In this document: piece after piece, positions 23,464 to 32,181 of the stretch
Layout of the letters: every line of letters starts with the position of its first letter
Position numbering within the stretch: position 1 is the stretch's first letter
Assembly (NCBI RefSeq): GCF_900109735.1
Contig: NZ_FOAS01000020.1
Span: forward strand, 1 to 58,476
Source of the DNA: Atopomonas hussainii
Lineage (GTDB): Bacteria; Pseudomonadota; Gammaproteobacteria; Pseudomonadales; Pseudomonadaceae
Direction of reading: 5' to 3'
Length of the DNA stretch: 58,476 bases
Notes under the pieces: generated by a model
What the model was told of the DNA's origin: nothing
Database searches by the model: none
Seen by the model: only the letters and a program-made list of their open reading frames with translations
Program-made: the position numbers and the translations under genes

Positions 23464-25425
23464 ATGGCCGATACCTTTGTTTTAGGGCATTCCAGTGCCG
23501 CTACCGAGCAACCGGGGTGGGCGGCCTTGCAAGTGGCCGGCCTACAGTTGCAACTGCTGCACAATGCCGAGGCCCCGCTGCCGTGCCAGTTGGTGTTGCT
23601 GGATGACGCCCTGTTGGATGTCGCGCCGCTAACCCAGTGGCAGCAGACAGGGGCGGGGTTGCTGAGCTTTCGGGCGCTGCCGGGAGTGCTGCCGCTGCCG
23701 CTGCAAGCTTCGCCTGATGAGCTATGTGCCTTGCTCGGTTTTGCTGTGGAGCAGCAGCGCTTGCAGCAGATTACCGCTGAGCTGGCGGGTGCCTTGCACA
23801 AGAAAGATGCCGATTTGCGCCAGTTGGTGGATGTCGGCTTGGCGCTCTCAGCAGAGCGCGATCTGGATTGTCTGCTGGAAAAAATCCTCGAAGAAGGCCG
23901 CCGCTTGTCACATTGTGATGCGGCTTCACTGTTCTTGATCGAGCGCCGCGCGGGCGAGGCCGAACAGTTGTTGTTCAAACTCACCCAAAACGCCAGCCTC
24001 AATACCAGCCAATTTCAGTCGCAACGTCTGCCGTTAAGCAAGGCGTCGATTGTGGGCTATGTGGCGCTGACCAGTGAGGAGCTCAACCTGCCGAATGTGT
24101 ATGCGCTGGCGGCGGATGCGCCGTATCGCTTTAACCGTTCGTTCGATTTGCAGATGGGTTATCGCACCGAGTCTTTGCTGGCGATACCGATGCTCAATCA
24201 CCGGCAAGAGGTGGTTGGCGTGCTGGAGTTTATTAATCGGCACAGTGAGGCCCAAGCCGGCGAGCCCTTGCACTGCTTGCCATTTAGCGAAGAGGTGGCC
24301 GCTTCGTTACGCGCGTTGGCCAGTCAGGCGGCGGTGGCGATTGAGAATCGCCAGTTGTTGGATGACATCAGCCGGTTATTCGATGGTTTTGTGCAGGCCT
24401 CGGTGTTTGCGATTGAGCAGCGCGACCCGACCACTAGCGGCCATTCGTTTCGTGTCGCCGAGTTGTGCTTAGCGCTGGCAGGGCAGCTGGCTAATGCGCC
24501 ACAAGCGCATTTGCGCCAGCAGCGCTTTTCGGCGCAGGCCTTGCGCGAGCTGCGCTATGCCGCGCTGTTGCATGACTTTGGCAAGGTTGGCGTGCGTGAG
24601 CATGTGCTAACGAAGGCACGCAAGCTTAACGATACTGTGCTGGAGAACCTGCACTACCGCGTGGCGTTAGCCAAAGAGAACCTCACCAACCACTGCTTGC
24701 GGCGAATGCTGGCGGCCTGTCGTAGTCAGGGCGGGTTGAGTGACGAACAACGCGCGCTTATGGAGCTTGAATTAGCTCAAGAGTGCTCACGGCTGGACAA
24801 CTACTTAGCGCGCATTGTGGCGGCGAACGAGCCGACCATGCTCAGTGAGGGCGATTTCGCGGATTTGCGTGAGGTGCAGAGTGAGCTGGTGAAAGCACCG
24901 GATAATCGCTTGATCAGCCTGTTGGATGAAGGCGAGTTCTGCGCGCTGGCCGTGCGTAAAGGCAGTCTGACCCCCGAAGAGCGCGAAGAAATTGAGCGCC
25001 ACGTAGTACATACCCGCGACTTTCTGAATCTGATTCCTTGGACGCCCGACCTGCAAGCCGTGCCGAAAATTGCTGCGGCGCACCATGAAAAGCTCAATGG
25101 CAGCGGCTATCCCTATGGGTTGAGCGGTGACGATATTCCCTGTGCTTCGCGGATCATGACGATTTGCGACATCTTCGATGCGCTAACCGCTGCTGATCGC
25201 CCTTATAAGCCGGCGATGCCAGTAGAGCGGGCTTTGGATGTGCTGCAGAGCGAGGTGAAAAGTGGCTTGTTAGATCAAGACTTAGTACAGGTCTTTATTG
25301 ATTCACGCTGCTTTTTGCCGGCGGTGGCGAGCTCCCCGCATCAGGCGCCGCCGTTTAGCCATCATGTGTGTGATTACGAGCCCAGCTGCAATCACGACAG
25401 CCATCATCAGGGCAAAAGTACATAG
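23464..25425 (+). CDS. GAF / HD-GYP domain protein, putative c-di-GMP phosphodiesterase
   Basis: The protein has 653 residues. A unique N-terminal region (1-110) precedes a GAF domain at about 125-295 (ERDLDCLLEKILEEGRRLSH, MGYRTESLLAIPMLNHRQEV). The HD-GYP domain follows: a conserved TSGHSFRVAELC, the metal-binding HD in LLHDFGKVGV near 370, and HHEKLNGSGYPYGLSGDDIP near 540. HD-GYP enzymes hydrolyse c-di-GMP. The stretch between the HD and GYP motifs is about 100 residues longer than usual and rich in Arg/Leu/Glu helix. The 3' end overlaps the convergent protease gene by 19 bp. Confidence 0.92.
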   Translation: MADTFVLGHSSAATEQPGWAALQVAGLQLQLLHNAEAPLPCQLVLLDDALLDVAPLTQWQQTGAGLLSFRALPGVLPLPLQASPDELCALLGFAVEQQRLQQITAELAGALHKKDADLRQLVDVGLALSAERDLDCLLEKILEEGRRLSHCDAASLFLIERRAGEAEQLLFKLTQNASLNTSQFQSQRLPLSKASIVGYVALTSEELNLPNVYALAADAPYRFNRSFDLQMGYRTESLLAIPMLNHRQEVVGVLEFINRHSEAQAGEPLHCLPFSEEVAASLRALASQAAVAIENRQLLDDISRLFDGFVQASVFAIEQRDPTTSGHSFRVAELCLALAGQLANAPQAHLRQQRFSAQALRELRYAALLHDFGKVGVREHVLTKARKLNDTVLENLHYRVALAKENLTNHCLRRMLAACRSQGGLSDEQRALMELELAQECSRLDNYLARIVAANEPTMLSEGDFADLREVQSELVKAPDNRLISLLDEGEFCALAVRKGSLTPEEREEIERHVVHTRDFLNLIPWTPDLQAVPKIAAAHHEKLNGSGYPYGLSGDDIPCASRIMTICDIFDALTAADRPYKPAMPVERALDVLQSEVKSGLLDQDLVQVFIDSRCFLPAVASSPHQAPPFSHHVCDYEPSCNHDSHHQGKST

Positions 25426-26297
25426 CCTTGATAACGCTCTGCTAAGGTGGCGCCGCTGTTGGGTGCTTGCTTGTCGAGGTATTGATAGGTCTTCTCCAAC
25501 GCTTGCAGGCGGTCGCCTAAGTTGGGGTGCACCTTAAGGAAGCTCACCAGCGCCGGGGTGTCGGCGCGCTCACTGCTCATTAATTGCAGCACACTGGCCA
25601 GGCCATAGGCGTCGTAGCCGGCACGCCGCGCTAACACGACTCCCATGGTGTCGGCTTCGTACTCATCGCTGCGTTGCAGGCCACGGCTGTACAGGTCGCT
25701 GACACTTTGCTTGAAGCGCTCGCCCATCGCGGTGTCTTTGCTGCTCATGCCGCCTTGTCGACTGACTTGGCTGGCTTGCGCCGCGAGCAGGGCTAAATCG
25801 CTAAGCAGGCCGCTTTGCGCCTGCTGCTGTAAGGCGGTGAGGTGGTGCTTTTGCACGACATGGGCAATTTCATGGGCGAGTACGCCGGCTAACTCAGCCT
25901 CGCTGTTGAGGCGCTGCAATAAGCCGTTGGTGATCACGATATAGCCGCCAGGGGCTGCATAGGCGCCCACGCTGGGGCTGTCGAGCACGGCAAACCGCCA
26001 CGCTAGTTCGGGGCGTTCGCTGTGCAAGGCAATCCATACGCCGACCAAATTCACGTAGCGCTGAATGCGTTGATCGGCCAGCAATGGCGCTTTTTCTAGC
26101 AGCACGCTGGTCGCGCCTTGGCCGATCTGTTGCTCTTCGTCGAGGTCTTTGGCGCCGAGGTTGCCGAGGTTGCGCCCAGCGCTAACGAGGTTGCCTAAGT
26201 CGACGCCTTGTATGCTGAGGCCTTCGACACCTTGGCAGCCGGTGAATAGGCCCAAGCTGAGGAGCAATAAGGCGCGCGGCCAGTAATGTCGAGACAT
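25407..26297 (-). CDS. M48-family metalloprotease lipoprotein
   Basis: The protein has 296 residues from the ATG at 26297. The signal peptide LLLLSLGLFTGC ends in a lipobox Cys, so it is probably an outer-membrane lipoprotein facing the periplasm. The zinc motif HEIAHVVQKHH (HExxH) is at about 150-160 and the third ligand Glu is in SDEYEADTMGV. Related proteins (BepA, LoiP) handle outer-membrane protein quality control. It is the last gene of an operon with the SH3 protein (10-bp gap) and the cyclase. Confidence 0.93.
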   Translation of the reverse strand: MSRHYWPRALLLLSLGLFTGCQGVEGLSIQGVDLGNLVSAGRNLGNLGAKDLDEEQQIGQGATSVLLEKAPLLADQRIQRYVNLVGVWIALHSERPELAWRFAVLDSPSVGAYAAPGGYIVITNGLLQRLNSEAELAGVLAHEIAHVVQKHHLTALQQQAQSGLLSDLALLAAQASQVSRQGGMSSKDTAMGERFKQSVSDLYSRGLQRSDEYEADTMGVVLARRAGYDAYGLASVLQLMSSERADTPALVSFLKVHPNLGDRLQALEKTYQYLDKQAPNSGATLAERYQGYVLLP

Positions 26298-26307
26298 GGG
26301 GCCTCCG

Positions 26308-26802
26308 TTAGCGTGGGTAGTCCAGCGTTTCGCTGCGCAGCGGCGCTTGCGCGGCAAAGGCGCGTGCTTGTTCGGCGTTGGCGCGGTAACGGTCCAGCGG
26401 CTGTAGGTCAGCAGGCAGGCTGCTGCTCGGGCCGCTCAGTTGTTCTTCGTTAACACCGCGTACGCCACTGCTCAGCGTGCTGCCTTGGCTGGCGCTGGTG
26501 CTGCCCAGTAGTTGGCCAAGGTCGCTGCGTTGCTGGTTGTTGCTGGGGGCTAGGCGCACATGCAGTAAGGGCAGCCAGCCTTCTTGGCCATTAGCAAGCT
26601 TGACCTGATACCAGCCGCCTTCGCGCTTTAGCAGCGTCAGCGATTGGTTGGCAGGCAGGGCTTGTACAGCGCTGGCTTGATGGGCGGGCGTTAAGCGCAG
26701 TTGGGTGGCTTGGCTGGTGAAGGCCGCTTGGTTTGCCCAGGCGTGGCTGAGCAGGGCCGTTAAGGCGAAGAGCAGGCCGGCGAGCGGCAGGGTTACTTTC
26801 AT
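26308..26802 (-). CDS. Secreted SH3-domain protein
   Basis: The protein has 164 residues. A signal peptide (MKVTLPLAGLLFALTALLSH, cleaved after WAN) precedes a bacterial SH3 domain at about 30-85: LRLTPAHQASAVQALPANQS, then LLKREGGWYQVKLANGQEGW. The C-terminal half is low-complexity, Ser/Gln-rich. SH3b domains bind cell-wall peptides or act in protein contacts. The start ATG overlaps the stop of the cyclase gene (ATGA), so the two are translationally coupled. Confidence 0.87.
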   Translation of the reverse strand: MKVTLPLAGLLFALTALLSHAWANQAAFTSQATQLRLTPAHQASAVQALPANQSLTLLKREGGWYQVKLANGQEGWLPLLHVRLAPSNNQQRSDLGQLLGSTSASQGSTLSSGVRGVNEEQLSGPSSSLPADLQPLDRYRANAEQARAFAAQAPLRSETLDYPR

Positions 26803-28643
26803 GGTGCTCTCCTGTGCGGGGTGAAGAGCTCAACGGCTTCAAGGCGGCCTTTAACCTGATGCGCACCTTGCGGGGTAAAGTCAAAGTGCTCGGCACACGC
26901 TGCGCGAGTGGCGGCCGAAACCAGCAGGCTGGCGCGGCCTTTGGTAAGGCCTTCGATGCGACTGGCTAAATTAACGGTGTCTCCAATGGCAGTGTAGTCG
27001 TAGCGTTGCGAGGCGCCGATCAAGCCGACGACCGCTGGTCCGGTGTGAATGCCAATGCCGATATCGAACTCTGGGCACTGGTAGTCGCGGCGAAAGGCCT
27101 CTAGGTTGTCGAGCATTTGCAAGGCCGCTTCGATTGCCAGACGAGCGTGGTCGGGGGTATCCAGAGGCGCGCCCCAGAAGGCCATCACCGCATCGCCGAT
27201 AAACTTGTCGAGCGTGGCTTGATGCTGGAACAGCACATCGACTTGGCGCGCAAAGTAGCCTTCCAGCAAGGCGACGATTTCGCGCGGCGGACGTTGTTCC
27301 GACAAGCTAGTAAAACTGCGGATATCAGAGAACAACACGGTGATTTGGCACTCTTTGCTGCTGAGCAGGGCTTCGGGGTCTTCCCGCGAGAGCAAGGCGT
27401 GCACGACGTTGGGGTCCATAAAGCGGTTGAACACGCGCACTGTGCTTTCCAGTTGCAGTTGCCGCTGCCGGTGCAGCATAGCCAAGGCCATGAGGCTAAC
27501 CAGCATGAGGCTGGCTGCGCTGGGCACAATATCCAGCAGCCAACCCTGCCGCGCTAACCACCAACTGCCGAGTGCCAAGCTCGTTAGATACGCTGCCAAT
27601 AGTGCATAGGCATAACGCGGCTGGGCCTTGGCAAACAGCAGGCAGCTTAAAAACAGTATTAGCGAACTGGCTATCAGGCTACTCAGCGCTGGTAAGCGCT
27701 GCAGCGCGTGGCCATTGAGCAGGTTGTCGAGCACGCTGGTGAGAATAAATGGCGCAGGGTAAAGCGGGTCGATGGGCGTGCGGCGAATGTCGTGCAGACC
27801 GCTGGCGCTGGTGCCAATCACGATGAGGCGCTGCTGCAAATTGGGGATGGCGCTGAGGGCTAGTTGGCCGCGAGCGACGGCCAGCACGTTGGCATAACTA
27901 ACGCGGCTATGCGGGGTGCGCTGTGCACTGGGCCAGTCGATCAGCCACTCTTGGCTAGTGGGCAGCGGCATCTGCAAGTCGTGGGCAACTCGCGCGGGCA
28001 GACTGGGGAGGCGCCAACCATCGTGTTGCCAAAACAGTTGGTGGCGGCGCGCTACGCCATCGGCATCGGTGCTGAGGTTGATGTGGCCGCTGCGCCAGAG
28101 GTTAGCCTCAATAGCATTCGGGGTTAACAGTAAGGCGCGGCTGTCGTTGTGCCCGCGCTGTGCTGGTGCACGCCAGAGACTGGCGGGGTAGCTGCTTAAC
28201 AGTGGCGCTTGGCTGGGTGTTTGTGCCTGCTGCACAAGCATGGCGAGGTAGCTATGTGGGGCACGGGCCAGTGCTTCATTGAAGTAGGCGTCAGCAGCGG
28301 GTAGCTGGGTATCTGCCTCACTGAACAACAGATCAAAAATCACCGCGCTAGGTGTTTGCGTGGTTAGGAAATCGAGCAGCTCGGCATGTATGGCGCGTGG
28401 CCAAGGCCAGGGCCCGGCTTCGGCACTGAGCGCGGTGAGGCTGAGGTCGTCGATATCGATGAGTACAAGGCGAGGGTCTGCCGTGCGAGTTGCTGCGCGC
28501 TCGCGAGTTAGCCAGTCTAAATAGGTTTGGCTAGGCGCGTATAACAGCGCCGAAAAATGGCTGAGTAACAGCAGGCTCAGCCCGAGCCCAGCTAAGCCAA
28601 GCCAGTAGGCGCGAAGTGAATGCGCGAGGACAGGGGAGGCCAC
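26799..28643 (-). CDS. CHASE2-domain adenylate/guanylate cyclase
   Basis: The protein has about 614 residues. An N-terminal TM segment is followed by a periplasmic CHASE2 sensor (about 40-300, for example VLIDIDDLSLTALSAEAGPW), a cluster of TM helices (310-385), and a class III cyclase catalytic domain (430-590). The catalytic domain holds the metal-binding Asp in VLFSDIRSFTSLSEQ, FIGDAVMAFWGAP and the signature YDYTAIGDTVNLASRIEGL. The start is probably GTG 28643, five nt after AAGGAG; GTG 28649 is also in frame but overlaps that ribosome-binding site. It should make cAMP in response to an extracytoplasmic signal. Confidence 0.9.
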   Translation of the reverse strand: MASPVLAHSLRAYWLGLAGLGLSLLLLSHFSALLYAPSQTYLDWLTRERAATRTADPRLVLIDIDDLSLTALSAEAGPWPWPRAIHAELLDFLTTQTPSAVIFDLLFSEADTQLPAADAYFNEALARAPHSYLAMLVQQAQTPSQAPLLSSYPASLWRAPAQRGHNDSRALLLTPNAIEANLWRSGHINLSTDADGVARRHQLFWQHDGWRLPSLPARVAHDLQMPLPTSQEWLIDWPSAQRTPHSRVSYANVLAVARGQLALSAIPNLQQRLIVIGTSASGLHDIRRTPIDPLYPAPFILTSVLDNLLNGHALQRLPALSSLIASSLILFLSCLLFAKAQPRYAYALLAAYLTSLALGSWWLARQGWLLDIVPSAASLMLVSLMALAMLHRQRQLQLESTVRVFNRFMDPNVVHALLSREDPEALLSSKECQITVLFSDIRSFTSLSEQRPPREIVALLEGYFARQVDVLFQHQATLDKFIGDAVMAFWGAPLDTPDHARLAIEAALQMLDNLEAFRRDYQCPEFDIGIGIHTGPAVVGLIGASQRYDYTAIGDTVNLASRIEGLTKGRASLLVSAATRAACAEHFDFTPQGAHQVKGRLEAVELFTPHRRAP

Positions 28644-28747
28644 CAGCACTCCTTGTGGCGCGCGGCACCACGGTATGGCGCAACGCGCCGGAGTACTTTC
28701 AACTGTAGACGTTGGGCGGGTGGAGTGCTGATTTTGCCGTGCTTAGT

Positions 28748-30100
28748 TTAGGCGTAAAACAGCGTGGCTAAGCCGAGGAAGGCCATAAAGCCAACCACGT
28801 CGGTCACGGTGGTGAGAATCACACCGCCCGCCAGAGCGGGGTCGATGTCCATCTTCTTTAAGATTTGCGGAATCAACGCGCCGGCCAGCGCTGCGGCGAG
28901 CAGGTTGATGACAATCGCGGCGCCAATCACGATGCCGATGGTCGGGTCTTTAAACCAGGCCACCGCCACGGCGGCGATCACTAAGGCCCAGAGCACGCCA
29001 TTCAATAGGCTGACCACCACTTCGCGGCGTAGCAGCCAGCTGGCGTTGCCGGGGTTGATTTGCCCCAAGGCCATGCCGCGAATAATCAGCGTTAAAGTTT
29101 GGCTGCCGGCAATGCCGCCCATGCTGGCGACCACGGGCATCAAGATCGCCAAGGCGACGACTTTTTCGATGGTGGCATCAAACAGGCCAATTACCGCCGA
29201 GGCGATAAACGCGGTGATCAGGTTAATGCCTAGCCAGATGGCGCGGCCTTTGGCGGCTTTGCGCGCGGGGGCGAAGGTGTCTTCTTCTTCATCCAGACCG
29301 ACCGAGGCGAGCAGTGAGTGGTCGGCCTCGTCACGCATAACGTCGACGGCATCGTCAATGGTGATACGGCCAAGCAGCTTGCCGTGAATATCGACTACCG
29401 GCGCGGAGACTAAGTCGTCGCGGGCAAACAGTTCGGCCACTTCGTGCGATGGCATGTCGGCGGGAATGGCTTCGATGTCGGTGTCCATCAGCTCGCGCAC
29501 GCTGAGCTCGGGGTCGGAAATCAAAATGCGTGACAGTGGCAGCACGCCAATAAAGTCTTCCTGACGGTTCACCACCATCAGGCTGTCGGTCATCGGCGGC
29601 AGTTCGTCAAAACGGCGCAGGTAGCGCAACACCACGTCGAGCGTGTGGGTGGGGCGCACGCTGATGACGTCGGTGTTCATCAAGCCGCCGGCGCTGTCTT
29701 CCTCGAACGCCATGACTTGCTCAACGCGCTGGCGGTCTTCATCTTCCAGCGATTGCAGCACTTGCTGGGTGATGGCCTCGGGCAACTCTTGCAGCAGGTC
29801 GGCGAGGTCGTCGGTGTCGAGTTCTTCGATCAGTTCGGCCAGCTCGTCGGCATCCATGTGCGCGATGTAGTACTGGCGGATGTCTTCGGGCAGGTGCGCG
29901 AGCACCTCGGGCTTGAGCTCTTCGTCGATCAGTGGCCAGAGCAAATTACGCTGGCGCTGCGGCAGGCTGGTCAGTAAGTGGGCGCAATCGGCGCCGCTTA
30001 AACTGTTGAGCTGACGGCGAACAGGGCGCGACACGCCACTCTCGAGCATTTCCTCGAGGGCATGAATATCGATGTGCTGGGCGTTTTCGATGTCGGCCAT
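28748..30100 (-). CDS. mgtE: Magnesium transporter MgtE
   Basis: The protein has 450 residues. The N-terminal superhelical domain (about 10-130, ELAELIEELDTDDLADLLQE), two CBS domains (about 135-260, SRILISDPELSVRELMDTDI), a plug helix and five TM helices (285-450) are in the MgtE order. The pore motif is GGIAGSQTLTLIIRGMALGQ. It imports Mg2+ and closes when the cytosolic domains bind Mg2+. In other pseudomonads further genes usually lie between ptsO and mgtE; here only 65 bp separate them. Confidence 0.96.
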   Translation of the reverse strand: MADIENAQHIDIHALEEMLESGVSRPVRRQLNSLSGADCAHLLTSLPQRQRNLLWPLIDEELKPEVLAHLPEDIRQYYIAHMDADELAELIEELDTDDLADLLQELPEAITQQVLQSLEDEDRQRVEQVMAFEEDSAGGLMNTDVISVRPTHTLDVVLRYLRRFDELPPMTDSLMVVNRQEDFIGVLPLSRILISDPELSVRELMDTDIEAIPADMPSHEVAELFARDDLVSAPVVDIHGKLLGRITIDDAVDVMRDEADHSLLASVGLDEEEDTFAPARKAAKGRAIWLGINLITAFIASAVIGLFDATIEKVVALAILMPVVASMGGIAGSQTLTLIIRGMALGQINPGNASWLLRREVVVSLLNGVLWALVIAAVAVAWFKDPTIGIVIGAAIVINLLAAALAGALIPQILKKMDIDPALAGGVILTTVTDVVGFMAFLGLATLFYA

Positions 30101-30165
30101 GACAAGCTCCCTGTTTTGCTCAATCGGCGGGTGTGACGGGTGACTAACTAGTCAAGTCACGCCAG

Positions 30166-30438
30166 CTATTCAGGTTCGTCAAAGCGATTGTTGATCAGGC
30201 CAATCACGGCCTCGAGCGCCTGATCGGCATCGTTTCCTTCGGTGTGTACATGCAAGGTGGAGCCCTTGGCGGCGGCGAGCATCATCACGGACATGATGCT
30301 TTTGCCGTCGACCAGTTTTTCCGCGTTACGGCCGACACTCACCTTGGCCTGAAACTGCGTAGCCACGCCTACCAGTTTGGCAGCGGCGCGGGCATGCAGG
30401 CCCAGTTTATTGATGATGAGGATGTCGGTACTTGGCAT
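30166..30438 (-). CDS. ptsO: Nitrogen-PTS phosphocarrier NPr (HPr-like)
   Basis: The protein has 90 residues. The phosphorylated His15 lies in KLGLHARAAAKL and the regulatory-serine region is GKSIMSVMMLAAAKGS. NPr passes phosphate from PtsP (EI-Ntr) to PtsN. It follows rapZ by 8 bp in the rpoN-hpf-ptsN-rapZ-ptsO cluster, which is conserved in Pseudomonas. Confidence 0.96.
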   Translation of the reverse strand: MPSTDILIINKLGLHARAAAKLVGVATQFQAKVSVGRNAEKLVDGKSIMSVMMLAAAKGSTLHVHTEGNDADQALEAVIGLINNRFDEPE

Positions 30439-30446
30439 GCGGGTCC

Positions 30447-31307
30447 TTAGCCGTGCAAATCACGGTGACGGACCTGCACATGGCGCAAACTGGGTTTTAG
30501 GGCGGCGGCTAACTGCTCGGCAATGTACACCGAGCGGTGATGCCCGCCGGTACAGCCAATCGCTACGGTGACATACGAGCGATTACTGGCGGCAAAGCGC
30601 GGTAGCCATTTGCTCAGGTAAGTGAAGATGTCGCTGAACATTTCGTCCACCTCGGGCTGCGCCTTGAGGTAGTCGATCACTGGCTGGTCCAGTCCGGAAA
30701 AGCCGCGAATATCCGGCTTCCAATACGGATTGGGCAGGCAGCGCACATCAAATACCACATCGGCATCGACCGGTACGCCACGCTTGAAGCCAAACGATTC
30801 TAGCAGAAAAGCCGTGCCCGGCTCAGGCTCGGCCAATAAGCGCAGCTTGAGTAAGTCTTTGAGTTGATAGAGGTTTAGCTCGCTGGTGTCGACTTTGAGG
30901 TCGCACAGATCGCTAATGCTCGAGAGCAGCTTGGCTTCATCGGCGATGGCTTCGGCCAGCGAGCGATCGTTACCCGTTAGCGGGTGTTTGCGGCGCGTTT
31001 CCGAAAAGCGTTTGAGCAAAATTTCGTCGGCCGCATCGAGGTACACCACATCGCAACGAATGTTGCGACTGCGCACTTCTTGCAGCAGCTCGGGAAAGCG
31101 CTCCAGCTGGCTGGGCAAGTTGCGCGCGTCAATTGAGACGGCCACTTTGGGGTAGAGCAAGTCTTGGCTGGGCAAGGTGCGCTCAGCCAAGTCGATCAAC
31201 AGGCCGGCAGGTAGATTGTCGATGCAGTAAAAGCCGTGATCTTCCAGCACATTCAGGGCGGTACTTTTGCCTGAGCCGGAGCGGCCACTGACGACAATCA
31301 GGCGCAT
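30447..31307 (-). CDS. rapZ: RNase adapter protein RapZ
   Basis: The protein has 286 residues. An N-terminal P-loop kinase-like domain has Walker [14 protein letters not shown]; the C-terminal domain carries the conserved [17 protein letters not shown] and [19 protein letters not shown] motifs. In enteric bacteria RapZ guides RNase E to the GlmZ small RNA and binds glucosamine-6-phosphate. It abuts ptsN (1-bp gap) and ptsO. Confidence 0.96.
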   Translation of the reverse strand: MRLIVVSGRSGSGKSTALNVLEDHGFYCIDNLPAGLLIDLAERTLPSQDLLYPKVAVSIDARNLPSQLERFPELLQEVRSRNIRCDVVYLDAADEILLKRFSETRRKHPLTGNDRSLAEAIADEAKLLSSISDLCDLKVDTSELNLYQLKDLLKLRLLAEPEPGTAFLLESFGFKRGVPVDADVVFDVRCLPNPYWKPDIRGFSGLDQPVIDYLKAQPEVDEMFSDIFTYLSKWLPRFAASNRSYVTVAIGCTGGHHRSVYIAEQLAAALKPSLRHVQVRHRDLHG

Positions 31308-31308
31308 G

Positions 31309-31773
31309 TTAGGCCGCCTGCTGCAGGGTGACGATGGTTTGGTACAGCGCTTGGTTGCTGTCGGCGGCGCGTAGCTGCTGACGAATATCGGCTTTATCGA
31401 GCAGGCCGGCGATTTGGCTGAGTAGCTCTAAGTGTTCGTCGGTGGCTTCTTCAGGCACCAACAGCACAAACAGCAGATCTACCGGCGCGCCGTCGAGGGC
31501 GTCGAAGTCGATGGCGTTGGCCAAATGCATGACCAAACTTAGCGGCTCGCTGGCGCCGGGAATGCGGCAGTGGGGAATGGCAATACCGTTGCCAAAGCCC
31601 GTGGAGCCCAGTCGCTCGCGGCCAATCAGGCTGTCGAAGATGTTATCGGCACTTAAGCCAGGTTGGTCTTTAGCGACCAGCTCGGCAATGTGTTCGAGAA
31701 CGCGTTTTTTGCTGCCGCCCTGAACGTTCACTAAAGAACGTTCAGGGGTCAGGATATGCTCCAGTCGGATCAT
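31309..31773 (-). CDS. ptsN: Nitrogen-PTS enzyme IIA (EIIA-Ntr)
   Basis: The protein has 154 residues, a single EIIA-2 domain. The phosphorylated His68 lies in [14 protein letters not shown]. PtsN is a regulatory phosphoprotein influencing sigma-54 genes, potassium transport and carbon/nitrogen balance. Same operon as hpf (18 bp upstream) and rapZ. Confidence 0.96.
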   Translation of the reverse strand: MIRLEHILTPERSLVNVQGGSKKRVLEHIAELVAKDQPGLSADNIFDSLIGRERLGSTGFGNGIAIPHCRIPGASEPLSLVMHLANAIDFDALDGAPVDLLFVLLVPEEATDEHLELLSQIAGLLDKADIRQQLRAADSNQALYQTIVTLQQAA

Positions 31774-31791
31774 AGAGTAATAAGTCGTGAA

Positions 31792-32100
31792 TTAACGGGC
31801 ATTAACGCCGTTTTGACGGTCGTTATGTTTTTCTTTGTGCTTGATCAGTTGGCGATCGAGCTTGTCGGTCAGCAGGTCGATGGCGGCGTACATGTCATCG
31901 TGCTCGGCGTTGGCGGCAATCGCAGCGCCGGTAACGTGTAAGGTGGCTTCCACTTTCTGGCGCAGCTTTTCGACTTCCATGGTGACTTGCACATTGGTGA
32001 TTTTGTCGAAATGGCGTTCCAGTTTTTTCAGTTTCTCCTGGATGTACTCGCGCAGGGGTTCAGTTACTTCAAGCTGATGGCCACTGATGTTGACTTGCAT
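31792..32100 (-). CDS. hpf: Ribosome hibernation-promoting factor (short form)
   Basis: The protein has 102 residues and belongs to the S30AE family: MQVNISGHQLEVTEPLREYI, then KLKKLERHFDKITNVQVTM and ATLHVTGAAIAANAEHDDMY. It binds the 30S decoding region and promotes 100S ribosome dimers in stationary phase. Encoded 81 bp after rpoN, as in other gammaproteobacteria. Confidence 0.96.
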   Translation of the reverse strand: MQVNISGHQLEVTEPLREYIQEKLKKLERHFDKITNVQVTMEVEKLRQKVEATLHVTGAAIAANAEHDDMYAAIDLLTDKLDRQLIKHKEKHNDRQNGVNAR

Positions 32101-32181
32101 ACAGCTGTCTCCTTGTTGCCCGTGGTTTTACTGACAGGTTAGCTAACCTGCCAGACGGATGCCTGCTTCAGATCAAAAAAA

